DNA of 64,000 bases. Origin: Megamerina dolium (taxonomy: Eukaryota; Arthropoda; Insecta; Diptera; Megamerinidae). Shown in pieces: positions 18,892 to 29,164 of this stretch. The stretch is from the NCBI GenBank assembly GCA_963854835.1, contig OY978527.1, positions 22,811,557-22,875,556 on the forward strand, given 5' to 3'. The first letter of the stretch is position 1. Every line of letters starts with the position of its first letter. The notes beneath the pieces are model-generated. The model made no database searches, was not told the origin of the DNA, and saw only the letters and a list, made by a program, of their open reading frames with translations. The position numbers and the translations under genes are program-made.

Positions 18892-20294
18892 TTAGCGACG
18901 TACGTTTTGAGAACTGTCTGAGAACTCGATATCTAGAGTTTCTCTAACGGACTTGGCTAGGTGCGAAAGTAAAGCGGTGCCACACAATTCCAAACGTGGT
19001 AAGCTGACCGTCTGCAGAGGTGCAACTTTTCCTTTAGCCACCAGTAAATGATAAGATATTTGCTGATTCATGTCCAATGATCATATGTACAGGGCTGCAC
19101 ATTACGCTTTCTCTGAAGCGTCACAAAATCCATGAAGCTGGATTCGCTTTTTGGGAGAGAATGTACCCATCGAGGGATTTCTATGAGACCAATGGACGAA
19201 ATGTTCTCCAGGAATATATTCCATTTGATGAGCGATCTAGGTTTCACGCATTCATCCCAGTCGGTGCCTTCTAACCAGAGCTTTTGTAGAAGCAGCTTGG
19301 CTTGAGTCATGATGAGCGAGAACCATCTTGCTGGGTCAAAAAGTTTCGCAACGGCAGATAAAATTTGACGCTTGGTAGCAGCGGATGTTATTTCGATGGG
19401 CGATACTGAGTACGAAAATGTGTCAGTCAATGCATTCCATCGTATGCCAAGGGTTTTTGTGGCACTGGCACTTTCAAATTTTAGAAAATCAGAATCTAGT
19501 AGTTCTGATCTTGGGATATTTTCTAAAATTTTAGGATGATTTGCAGTAATATTTCGTAATGGAAATCCTGCGGAGTTGAGGACTTGTATCACTTGAGATA
19601 AAGATTCTACTGCATCTGGAATTGTATGAGAACCAAATAATACGTCATCTACATAGGTTTCTTTGAAGATTATTTTTTCCACGAGAGGGAAATTCTTCTT
19701 GGAATCCTTGGCCAATTGTTACAGGGTTCGAATCGCTAGATATGGAGCGCAATTTACACCAAATGTTACTGTCTTCAATCGGAAATCTTGAATTGGAGAA
19801 TTTGGTGACCTGCGAAAGAGAATTCGCTGGAAATCCAGGTCGTCTTGGTGGACAAGATTTTGTCGGTACATCTTTTGTACATCACCATTGAAAACGAATT
19901 GATATAGTTGCCACCTCAGGATGAGAACCATGAGATCTGGTTCTAATGTGGGACCTATATGTAGTACGTCGTTGAGAGAATGGCCTGAACCGGCGCTTCT
20001 TGAGGCATTAAAAACAACACGCACTTTGGTGGTTTTCTTTTCCGGCCTCACCACTCCATGATGTGGCAGGTAAAAGGAGAAATACTTGCCATGAGAGATG
20101 ATTTGATGCGGCCCTGTGGGTTCCATATGATCCAGCGTGAGGTATTCTTCGAGAACCTCATTGTAAATGGCTTTGAGATCGCCTTTCTTCAAGAAAGTTT
20201 TCTCCATACTGCGAAATTGATTATAGGCTATGGTTCGGGAGTGACCAAGAGCCGTAAGAGCGGGAAAACTGGATTTAAATGGAAGCCTGACCAC
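18892..20294 (-). pseudogene. BEL/Pao reverse transcriptase and RNase H
   Basis: 20294 to 19719 carries the RT fingers/palm: KTTKVRVVFNASRS, LNDVLHIGPTLEPDL, VFNGDVQKMYRQ and FGVNCAPYLAIRTL. The last Leu-Leu is followed by a stop at 19719. 19715 to 19068 continues with ETYVDDVLFGSHT (YVDD catalytic pair), the KTLGIRWN block, and the connection KRQILSAVAKLFDP. 19077 to 18892 gives the RNase H start [14 protein letters not shown]. The RT catalytic motifs are recognisable; stops and shifts at 19717 and 19075 make it non-functional. Confidence 0.85.
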
Positions 20295-20678
20295 ATATAT
20301 TCCATCCGACTTACGAGACGTGGTCCTCTGTTAGTAGTCTTCACAGGATATATCTTCTTCCGAGACTTGAGCTGGCTGACTCACTTCCTCCTGTTCCCAA
20401 AACTTCTTTAGTTGAGAACTAAGAAGTTCATTAGAAACTTCCTCTACCTGTGTCGAGAATGTTGACACTTTTTAAGAGATAGGGCCACTATCGTATTCTG
20501 TGCAAGAAGGCTTCCACAGATATTACGGCGGATTCCGGTTAGGAAGATTTGAGGAATCAAATCACTACCTATGACCATGTCGATTTGCGCTTGCATGAAG
20601 CAATTCGGGTCAGCCAATCTAACATTTCGAGTTGCTGCCAATCGAGCTTAGAAATTTTAAATGTGGGTAGAAATTTGG

Positions 20679-20939
20679 TCAATTGTAGAGTACAATTGCC
20701 CGTGTTTCTAACTTTTTATTAGCCTTTGGGCCGACTAACGTAACGGTACATGTCTGGTTAGAGTTTTGGATGGTTTTGCCACCCATTCCAGAAATTTCGA
20801 GGTGAATTGCTTGCGAAGGAAGCCTCAGCCGATTTTGTACCTTGGTAGAAATTAATGTTCTTTGAGAACCTAGGTCGATGAGTGCTCGAACCTTGTGAAG
20901 TTCTCCAAGATGCTCGATAGAGATCAGAGCTGTGGGCAA
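20679..20939 (-). pseudogene. BEL/Pao retropepsin-like protease
   Basis: Aspartic protease domain. VRALIDLGSQRTLIS holds the active-site loop, but the usual D-S-G-S has become D-L-G-S, that is Ser to Leu next to the catalytic Asp. The flap-like GMGG follows at about 30 residues. The ORF lacks the upstream connection to gag. Adjacent frame 20641-20444 is the domain after protease (RLADPNC...IDMVIGSDLIPQIFLTG). Confidence 0.7.
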
Positions 20940-21560
20940 AAGAGTTCTTTCTTAATTTGAGGTGAACAATGCTTGCACCTTTGAAGAAGATTTGGAGCAT
21001 AATGAGCAGGGTTGCTCATCTTCGGAGGATCGGTCCTGAGATCTCCGGTTTCTTGAGGGGTTATCGTGAGCTGCGTGCTCTTTTTCTTATTGTTCGGATG
21101 GAGTGTGGAGGTTTGCGCCAAAACCTTGGTGTTTCTACTGGGAATATTGTTTGCTGCCATGTAAAGCATCGTGTGATGTCTTCGCTGACATTGCCAACAG
21201 GAATATTTGCTCTTGCAGTCCCGTTTATGGTGAGTGAAGGCCAAGCAGTTCTCACAAAGATTGTGTTCTCGAACTAGCCTCACTCTATCGCGAACAATTA
21301 ACTTTTTAAACCGTTCACAGGATTTTAGCGGATGAGCAGCTTCGTAGATTGGATAAGAGAATGTCCAATTGCTTTGTGAAAAAAGTTTTAAGTTTTGTTC
21401 TGACTTCTGTTTTTTAGAAATACTGGTTTATTCGGCTTGACGCTGTTGAGCCTATCCACGACTTCATACCTGAGAGTCAAGAATTCGTTCATTTGCTGAC
21501 ATGTTGGAAGATCCTAGCGAGAACTTAGAGATTGTTCCCAGAATCTTCGGGCAGTCTTGA
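20924..21560 (-). pseudogene. BEL/Pao Gag C-terminal part with zinc knuckles
   Basis: Minus-strand pieces read QMNEFLTLRYEVVDRL (about 21490), then a decayed linker, AAHPLKSCERF, and VREHNLCENCLAFTHHKRDC followed by CWQCQRRHHTML. These are the characteristic BEL/Pao Cys-His arrays (C-x2-C-x4-5-H-x4-C and C-x2-C-x3-HH). The only continuous frame is 21283-20924; upstream parts contain stops. Confidence 0.75.
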
Positions 21561-21860
21561 GCAACATATATGCACCAGGACAGGATCCCAATTCTCTGTC
21601 GAGACGCCTTGAGAGGATGAGACGGATAAAGAATTATTAATCGTGGTTTCGCAATTTCTGAATTGCCTCACTATTTTCGTAACTTACTTGAGGGAGGTTT
21701 AAGAGAGTATTTCGTTGTTATTTTTTCCAGTAAACGTTATAATTAAATTATGTATTTACTTATGTATAACCATATCTCGAATTTATTTTCTTTAACTTTT
21801 ATGTCACTGTTACTGTATGTATTATTATTTTTGTATGTATTAGCCGCATTATTTTGCACG

Positions 21861-22321
21861 CGAGTTGCAAAAGAACACTGACTTATTTGCCGAACTGCAT
21901 GCAAAGCAACTGTTGTTGCTTTGCATGCGACATAGTCAACATGCATGCGACATAGTCAATTTTAACCGAGTTCAATTGAACTGGCTTATATTTTAATCGA
22001 CCTGAGTTATAGTGTTGGAAAGTAAAAAAACAGCGCTATTGTAAATAGGTTACTGGAATGTGCTTGGAAAATTTCAACAACACGTCAAATTATTGTAAAT
22101 ATAAAAAATAAGCAAAATAAAGCAAGTGCAAATACAAATTTATTTTAAATAAACGAATATATTTAGTAGAGATTCCGCAGAATTGCTTCTTTTTTATTTT
22201 TATTTCGTTTATAAATTTCACGAACAACTATATATACCACCAGCGTTGCTAAGTAACTGAAGGGAAATTATATTCAAGTAAAAGGGATATTAAATGCGAG
22301 TTGGTGTTCTTTTGCAACTCG
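21861..22321. mobile_element. Candidate small inverted-repeat element (MITE-like)
   Basis: An 18-bp sequence CGAGTTGCAAAAGAACAC at 21861-21878 recurs as an exact reverse complement at 22304-22321, bounding 461 bp of non-coding DNA. Inside lies a 14-bp perfect palindrome (21897-21910 with 21915-21928, loop TGTT) and a direct repeat GCATGCGACATAGTCAA beginning at 21923 and 21942. No target duplication could be fixed, so the exact ends are uncertain. Confidence 0.5.
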
Positions 22322-23174
22322 GTTACAAAGAATGCAACTATTATTATTTTCTTGCTGCTGCATTTACCATATCAGCATATGCTTGCTATTTTTGTTTTGT
22401 ACATACACTTAATTTGCTTTACTTTTGGCCTCCTTATTTATTTATTCACTTATATTCACTTTATATTTAACTCACTTTGTTTTTATTGTTTATTGTTTGT
22501 TATATTTAACTCACTGTGTTTTTATTGTTTCTCACCTCATTATTTATATGTTTTACACGAGCCGATTCTTTTCGTTGCTTCGAAAGACCAATAATTAATA
22601 TCACTTTTTATTTTATTGTATAGAATATTACAATATGTAGGATTTCAATATTTTAATAATTTTAATAATAATTTACATGCATTTGTACATTATATTTGAA
22701 TTGGGGCGTATGAACGTATAAAAGGAAATTCGCGTAATTATCATGAAAAATATAAATAAATTTTAAACAATTTTTATTTCAAAGATTGAGATTGCGCGGA
22801 ATGGCACGATCGTTTAAAAATCTAGGACCGAATCAACATATGGGTCAATCGTCGCACGAGGCGAATACCCAAATAATAAAAAGGGAATATATGTGGAGAG
22901 ATGGGTGGCCATATGGTAAGTATGAAGTAAGGTAAAGTAAATAGAAGGGTAATTCAGGTAAGTATCTTCAATATATACTCTGATTGTGTGAGGGATGGGG
23001 CGCCAGGTGGACTCGTTCCAACGATGGTTGCTTCCTCCAGGTGATCGTGGTGTGTGTGAGTGTGGGGATGTTGTTGTGTGCACTGCTACTGATGCTACGT
23101 ACGATTGTATTGTTTATTTATTATTTTAAATGAATTATAACACACGCGATTATTTTCTGTTTGTAAATATACAT
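22322..23174. other. Gene-free stretch
   Basis: AT-rich. Contains a local near-duplication of a TTTATATTTAACTCACT(T/G)TGTT unit (about 22460 and 22500). No ORF with motif. The LINE begins near 23175 without a recognised target duplication. Confidence 0.35.
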
Positions 23175-24366
23175 CGACCAGATTTTCACACTGCGCCAAA
23201 TCCTGGAGAAGACCCAAGAAAAACAGATCGACACACACCACCTATTTGTTGATTATAAAACCGCTTTCGACAGTCCAGTAAGGGATTACCTCTACGCAAC
23301 AATGTCTGAGTTCGGTATTCCTGCAAAGCTCATTCGACTTTGTAGAATGACACTGCATAACTCCCGTTGTGCAGTGAAAATTGGGAAGGACCTCTCCCCA
23401 CCGTTTAATACCGAACGGGGTTTCAGACAAGGTGATTCGTTATCGTGCGACTTCTTCAATCTTATTATGGAGATAATAATACGAGCTGATCTCGTATTAT
23501 TATCTCTCGACATATCTTCAACAAAAGTGTCATGCTGTTAGCGTATGCCGACGATATTGACATAATCGGCATGAACACGCGAGCAGTCAGTGCAGCATTC
23601 TCAGAGTTGGAAAGAGAGTCGCGTCGGATGGGTCTCATGGTGAACGAGGGCAAGACGAAGTATCTAGTGTCAACAAACAAAGAGTCCCGGCGTCTTGGAC
23701 AGCACGTCACTGTTGACAACTAAGCTTTTGAAGTAGTAAAGGACTTTGTCTATCTTGGAACCAGCATCAACAGCAGTAATGACGTCAGCTTGGAGATCAT
23801 TCGTAGGATAACTCTTGCTAACAGGTGTTACTTTGGGCTGAGTAAGCAATTGAGAAGTCGAGCCCTCTCTCGAAGAACGAAAACTACACTCTACAAGTCT
23901 CTCATCATGCCTGTCCTAACATATGGCGCTGAAGCGTGGAAATTTCCACCTCGGATGAGCGAATGCTTGGAGTTTTCGAGAGAAAAGTCCTACGCAAAAT
24001 CTTTGGACCTATTTGCGTTGGTGGCGAGTACCGAAAAAGGTACAACCATGAGCTGTAGGAGCTGTATACCGATATTGACATAGTAAAGCGCATCAAAATC
24101 CAGCGGCTGCGCTGGCTAGGTCATGTCGAGCGAATGGAAGAACACGCTCCAGCTAAGAAGGTGTTATATTCGGAACCCGCTGGAGGACGACGCAGAAGAG
24201 GAAGACCTCACCTCCGGTGGAAAGACCAAGTACTGGAGAACCTGACGGCGCTTGGAATTTCTAACTGGCGCCAGCTAGCGAAGAACAGAGATGGCTGGCG
24301 AAGCATCGGCCTAAGGTTAGGTTATTTTCGGCCTAAATCGATATTCGGTTGTTATGGCCACATAAG
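23175..24366 (+). mobile_element. 5'-truncated RTE-like LINE, RT and C-terminus
   Basis: Plus strand, starting inside RT (DQIFTLRQILEKTQEKQID). Palm blocks are HLFVDYKTAFDS (first catalytic Asp), GFRQGDSLSCDFFNLI, and, after a foldback-shifted segment, VMLLAYADDIDIIGM (YADD). Then VYLGTSIN, a thumb region with frame changes, and the C-terminal RLRWLGHVERMEEHAP and RGRPHLRWKDQV blocks. The 3' terminus reads GGTTGTTATGGCCACATAAG, shared with copies at 32731 and 62798. At least three frame breaks occur (23490-23530, 23724, 24060). Confidence 0.85.
23470..23506. repeat. 16-bp perfect palindrome inside the LINE RT
   Basis: Arms 23470-23485 (GAGATAATAATACGAG) and 23491-23506 with loop CTGAT. It replaces the normal sequence between the NLIMEIIIRA and SVMLLAYADD blocks and shifts the frame. 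Confidence 0.9.
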
Positions 24367-24914
24367 TAATATTTAATTAATTAACGTGTAAATTAATAAA
24401 TAGAAAAAGATATTTCGCGCGCACTGGCTGTCTATTTCCTTTGGGATATATTTCGAGAATGACAAAAAACAATCAAAACGGGCGGCCAGAAGAGAGAAAT
24501 GTTATATAAGTAACAGGGTGGCTAACCCACTCAAATGAAGACAAAGAAACAGTGCACGCGTCTAACTCAGGCGTAGACATATTCGGTTTATTTCTTTTAC
24601 TCCTTTCCATCAGGGACTAACCATGTGGCTCGTCTAAAGGGATTTAGACAGCATTCTAATTGTTATATTGGCTGAAGTGGCTGAATGATCATTACTGTAT
24701 TATGTATAACGTAATGTCACTTTGTTGGTAAAAATTCATGGTCATGGTTATATTGCACTTCAATGCCATGGTTGTTGAAAAAGAAACAAAGTAAAGAATA
24801 AGTGACTTTTGTAACTATTGTAAAAATCAAAATACAGCGTGAAATAATATGTAAAATATATATGTAGAATATAAATAGTGTAGAATATCGTATAAAAATT
24901 GTTGTAATAATGGC
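24367..24914. other. Gene-free stretch before the first SINE
   Basis: No motif-bearing ORF. The string TATAACGTAATG near 24705 recurs near 42755, next to a gypsy-B LTR head, and may mark LTR-derived sequence. Nothing firmer can be said. Confidence 0.3.
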
Positions 24915-24923
24915 TTGTAAAAA

Positions 24924-25795
24924 AAAAATAATAAATATGTGGCACTTAAAGCCCCAAAGGGCTCATTGGGGAGCTTATCTTCCATTACTGTTGTGCGTCT
25001 TAAATTTTGGACAATATTATAGCATAGACAGACGGCAGCCTAATTCCGGATTACTGGCGCAGTTAATCCGAATAAAATAATAACCTGACAGACGGCAGTA
25101 TTGCGGATTAACTAAACGGCTGATAGCTGTTTTATTAGGTCTGCTCACTTACATTACTATCACTATCAATTTCTGTCATCTGCCACTCTCGATATGAGAA
25201 AATCTACAAGAAGTACGTGAACTGAAAACTATCAGAAACTTGTAAATTGACATTCACCGTTAGTAATTGACAGCTGGATTTATTTGTTCGCCAACATTTT
25301 TCATGTGGAAAACTGTTAACAATTGTTGAAAGTTTTTTGTTAGCGAACAAACCTAATATTTTGTAAAATGGATCGAGAAAAATTCACAATAGACAATTTT
25401 CAGCAGTGTTGCCATCGCAAATTGTCCTAATCCTCTTTTATTTTGAGAATTAACTCATAGAGTTTATGCGGATTAGCTGCAATTAATGCCCGAGTTAGTT
25501 CGAATTAACTTGGTAATCCGGAATTAGGCTGCCGTCTGTCTAGGCTATTAGAAGGGACCTACTTATTTTAGCCGGTTCCTTTTTCTGAGCTTTGTCACAG
25601 AGTTCTTTTAGAAGCTTTTTCATGGCAAGTTGTTACTGTCGGAAGAATTGCCAATTGCTTGCCGACAGGTGGGTACCGTTCGAAAGAAAAATCTTATCGA
25701 TATTAAATTTGTTATGCATCAGCCGGGGATTGAACCACGACCTACAGATCAGAAGGCGAACATACTAACCACTGAGCTACGGCACCCACATTGGA
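24924..25795 (-). mobile_element. tRNA-derived SINE, copy 1, split by a MITE
   Basis: Minus-strand SINE of about 340 bp net. The 5' head GGGTGCCGTAGCTCAGTGG has the pol III A box and GGTTCAATCCCC the B box. A unique body and a T/A-rich 3' end (CCACATATTTATT) follow. Flanked by TTGTAAAAA at 24915-24923 and 25796-25804. A 528-bp MITE lies inside, between the body halves. Its anticodon-loop-like CTTCTGA suggests a tRNA-Arg-type ancestor (inference). Confidence 0.88.
25020..25547 (+). mobile_element. 528-bp MITE, PIF/Harbinger-like, copy 1
   Basis: Terminal inverted repeats of about 34 bp (TAGC(C/A)TAGACAGACGGCAGCC...). A 3-bp TTA duplication (25017-25019, 25548-25550) fits exactly into the SINE sequence it interrupts. 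It is non-coding. The TTA duplication fits the TWA preference of PIF/Harbinger transposases. Copy 2 at 34103-34630 has the same length in the opposite orientation. Confidence 0.85.
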
Positions 25796-26112
25796 TTGTA
25801 AAAAGTTCAACAAAAAAGGCGAAGCAAAAGGCTCAATAAAAAAAACATGAAAGCCGAAAAGAATTCAAATTTATCTGAAGCGGACAAGGATGAAGAAGGT
25901 AAGTCCTAGTGAGTAAGTTATTTAGTTAAATATTGTGACCTCTGCAAAGGGGGCACAACATTTTTGGGGTAACCTGTAGGATTCTGCGAAGTATCTTGAC
26001 AGGCAAGATATTTTAAGTTAAACGTTTAACGCAGCATTACGATTCCATTGTTCCCTAGGACTTAAAATCAAGTTGTGTTCCATAATAATAATATAATATC
26101 AGATAATATCTG

Positions 26113-27710
26113 ATGGAGGTTAGTATATCCACAAATATTGCAATTCAGGAAGCCACCACTTTCGTGTGGAATTTAATTAGGCGACATAGCACTTACGAGC
26201 AATACGAACTCATAAAATTGAAAGTACAACTCTACAAAGTACTAGCACCAGGTTAGGAGCTAGGAGCCACGTCATCTGAACTAGGAGACCTTTTAAAAAC
26301 GCAGGGTGAAGCGAGTATAGCCGTGAAAAACGATTAGGAGGCAGCAGAAGTGCAAATAAGAAACCTCAGATTAAGGATTGTGGCCCAAGTGTTGAAAGCT
26401 GAACAACTGGACGCGAAGAACGTAGAACTCCACAAAAGAAATCAGGAGTTAGAAGGATTACTTCAGGAGAGGAATATTTCGGAGGAATTTATAGAGAAGA
26501 GATTCATAACCTCCATTGACGCTGAGCAATTAAGTCCTCTCCAGGCCCAAGTACGAAATCTTGAGAGGGAACGCAGTTTAGCGGAAGATAGAACTCTTCG
26601 CCGCCGTCCACCTATAAGGAGGATACTAACGGACCCGCAGCCGAAAATGCTTATAGAATTATAGATAAAATACGTATAGATAGCTCAGATGGTCAGCAGA
26701 TTCGTTCCAGTACTGACTGGAGCTGAATCAACAGATTTAGGAACTCTCAATTCATTTCTGGCTGCGAATTAGCCAGTAAAGCGATAAAACCAGATGAGTT
26801 GGAAGATTTCATATCTTGCCAAAAGCAACGTTTATACGGAGATGCGTTTAATTTGGTATTCGACAAACAATTTTCAAATTTGGAAGAACTGTATACACTC
26901 TTGAAAAACACATAAAAAATAAATATGTGGCACTTAAAACACATACCTAAAAGTAATCTAGTTAGAACCAAATACCCACCATATATAGTTTGCACGGCAA
27001 TTACCGCATGAAAGTATAAGTGCATTTATCAGAAAATTTGACGAACTGAAAACCGCCGCAACCTCATATGGGGGGAAGGGGGGCCAAGTACTACTGCAGG
27101 AGCTAGAGACCTCCACAAAGAAATCGTTTGTAAAAGGCCTTAGCGAACCAATGCTTAGAATACATATGCTAACCAAGAAAGGCACGTTAGAGGAAAACTA
27201 GCAGAGAAGGCCATAAAATCGAGAATCCTGCTCGAAAGAGGGCAGCAACACTATCAGCTCAACATGGGAGCCAATGTAAGTCTGAATACACCATTTAATT
27301 CTATGAGGCTTACCAGACTCAGACAGGTAACATAGTAGCGATCCACCACAAGCGGAATATTAAGGTGCCAAGACAGATCAATACCCAGAGAATAAAGTAA
27401 ATACCCAAAACAGTCAACGGATAGTTCCTACCTTTTACTTTTGCGACAATAAGCAACACACCAGGGACGAATGTTTTAATAGCAAAAATACGCCCTTCTG
27501 TATTAAATGTAAATAATATGGGCACGAGTTCAATCTATCTTGTACATCATTTACTAGCGATACAAAGCAGCAAGAGAAATATACTCCAAAAACAAGGCAT
27601 AAAAAAGGGAAGCCAGGAAAATGTGGGGCCTAATCAGAGTAAACCCGAAGCTAAATGTTTCTTTTGCAGGAAGCCCGGACGCAGGATTGTCTACTGTTAA
27701 AAACGCAAAG
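26113..27710 (+). pseudogene. Gypsy-B copy 1 gag, multiply broken
   Basis: Starts MEVSISTNIAIQEATTFVWN, homologous to the gag start of copy 2 at 52622. Stops appear after about 47 codons and again before 26350. The 26350-26664 frame is a charged coiled-coil (LEGLLQERNISEEFIEKRF). Later pieces (ISGCELASKAIKPDELEDF near 26750) match copy 2. The CCHC knuckle near 27655 is damaged (CFFCRKPGRRIVYC, His replaced by Arg), followed by a stop. A tiny SINE insertion lies at 26915-26935. Confidence 0.75.
26915..26935 (-). mobile_element. 21-bp SINE 3'-end insertion with 10-bp target duplication
   Basis: Consists only of the SINE 3' terminal piece (plus strand ATAAATATGTGGCACTT), flanked by exact AAAACACATA repeats at 26905-26914 and 26936-26945. 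It interrupts the gag region of gypsy-B copy 1. Confidence 0.8.
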
Positions 27711-28440
27711 AGTTAGAAAAGACTCAGGGAAACTGCGGGGGACCCAGGTACGGCCAATAAACCGGGAACCCCAAAATTTTGCTAAAAATAGGCCAGTTGA
27801 AATGGAAGGTGTCTATCATGCGTCTTTAGAGATTGTTGACACACCCTCCATGTTCGATAGCAAGATGGCGGAAGTTGGTAGTCAAGCGTCCAGGGGGATT
27901 GTTGAACCATCTTTTCCATCCAGTAATAACAAACATGGCTACTGCTTGGGAGTCTCTGATGTAGATGATGTGTTCATTGAGTTTCCGTGTGAGGAAGCAA
28001 AAAATGGAAAACTCATTTTACTTGTAGACTCTGGGGCAGATACCAGTTTAGTAAAATCAACAGTAATTAACAAAAACGTTAGCAAGAAAGGGAATTTAAG
28101 GAAAAATCTTAGTGGTGCATTCGGAGGATTTGTCACCACGTTAGGGCCAATAACAGTCCAACATGAAAGGACTAATGAATTGAATTTAGAATTACATATA
28201 ATATCTAAAGAGAGAGGGATACCTGCAGATGGTATCCCTGAACGAGACAATTTATGGAACCGGTCGGTCCACAGTACTATGGAAAAGAAGCTGATTTTCT
28301 TCGATGAACGAAAACAGCATTTGATGACTTTACTTCTCAAACCATTGAACGAGGCTAATAGAGTAGTCTATAACAGTGAGGTTGTAGTACCAGGGAGAGC
28401 TATGAAGATAGTTGCCGTGAAGGTAAAAACCGATTTGTGA
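27655..28440 (+). CDS. pol: Gypsy-B copy 1 protease region
   Basis: 261-codon frame. After a Pro/Arg-rich linker (RPINREPQNF, RPVEMEGV) comes the retropepsin core: LILLVDSGADTSLVK has the active-site D-S-G-A, and the flap region GGFVTTLGPI follows about 40 residues later. It ends in a domain that leads to RT (VVPGRAMKIVAVKVKTDL). The ATG given is an open-frame start only; in the intact element this would be translated as part of a Gag-Pol product. Copy 2 has lost the DSG segment, so this is the only readable gypsy-B protease in the window. Confidence 0.75.
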   Translation: MFLLQEARTQDCLLLKTQRVRKDSGKLRGTQVRPINREPQNFAKNRPVEMEGVYHASLEIVDTPSMFDSKMAEVGSQASRGIVEPSFPSSNNKHGYCLGVSDVDDVFIEFPCEEAKNGKLILLVDSGADTSLVKSTVINKNVSKKGNLRKNLSGAFGGFVTTLGPITVQHERTNELNLELHIISKERGIPADGIPERDNLWNRSVHSTMEKKLIFFDERKQHLMTLLLKPLNEANRVVYNSEVVVPGRAMKIVAVKVKTDL

Positions 28441-29164
28441 ACGGTTATATTGGAAAAACAAGGAAGCACACGATACCAGAAAAGCAAGATCAGGCACCAA
28501 TAAATCAGAGACATTACAGGTTGCCAGAAGTACATAAGGAAGAGATTAATAGGCAGGTAAATAAAATGCTGGAAGACGAACTAATCATTCCGCGTTCTTC
28601 CCCATGGATTTCCCTATTAATATTAATTCCAAAGAAGGCGGGAAGCGATGAAAAGCAGAAATGGAGGCTAGTTGTTGATTCCAGAAAATTGAACGATGCC
28701 GCCATTAAACAGGTTTTTCCAATTCCATGCATCGATGAGATATTAGACCAGTTAGGTCATAGTAGATATTTCACTACACTTGATCTGGCCAGTGGTTATC
28801 ATCAAGCTAATGGAAGAATCATAGAGAGAAAAGCTTTTAGTTCAGGTGTCAGGTTAAGGGAGCACCTGCTACTTTTTAAAGATTAATGAATTATGTATTG
28901 ACTGGACTCCAGGGAATATATTGTATTGTATATTTGAATGACATTGTTGTCTACGGTCGGAATATAGCATATCCTGATTTTTCCAAACCGTTTATACTGG
29001 CAACAGATGCCAGCGATGCAGCCTTGGGTGCAGTCCTATCGCAAGGTGAAATTGGAAAAGATCGACCAATAGCCTTTGCAAGGCTATTGGTCGATCACTC
29101 AGTGATACTGAGAAAAGATATTCCACCATTGAAAAGGAATTCTTGGCTATCGTGTGGGATGTAA
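28437..29164 (+). pseudogene. Gypsy-B copy 1 reverse transcriptase, catalytic motif mutated
   Basis: 28437-28886 gives the fingers and first palm half: INRQVNKMLEDELIIPRSSP, WRLVVDSRKLND and YFTTLDLASGYHQ. The frame breaks at about 28810. 28886-29164 gives GLQGIYCIVYLNDIVVYG, where the expected YLDD is YLND, and then fuses directly to PDFSKPFILATDASDAALGAVL, the RNase H start. Thumb and connection (about 100 residues) are deleted. A 20-bp inverted duplication of the GACCAATAGCCTTTGCAAGG region at 29060-29100 breaks the RNase H frame. Confidence 0.8.

Larger units (their letters stand above)
18216..21560 (-). mobile_element. BEL/Pao retrotransposon, truncated at both ends
   Basis: Minus-strand element. 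Gag C-terminal region with Cys/His knuckles (about 21560-20980), protease (20939-20679), RT (20294-19068), RNase H (19077-18850), and integrase from its zinc-binding part to just after the first catalytic region (18809-18226). Domain order and wording ([13 protein letters not shown] RNase H, KRQILS...FDP connection) identify BEL/Pao. No LTR is visible at either end, and stops and frame changes separate all domains. Confidence 0.85.

Noticed and set aside
22301..22594. 97-codon ORF rich in Leu/Phe/Tyr/His
   Set aside because: Composition-driven in AT-rich DNA with a local sequence duplication; no motif.
24697..24716. TATAACGTAATG shared with 42752-42763 as evidence for another gypsy-B LTR
   Set aside because: Only about 20 bp of similarity in AT-rich DNA, and no further LTR blocks around 24.7 kb.
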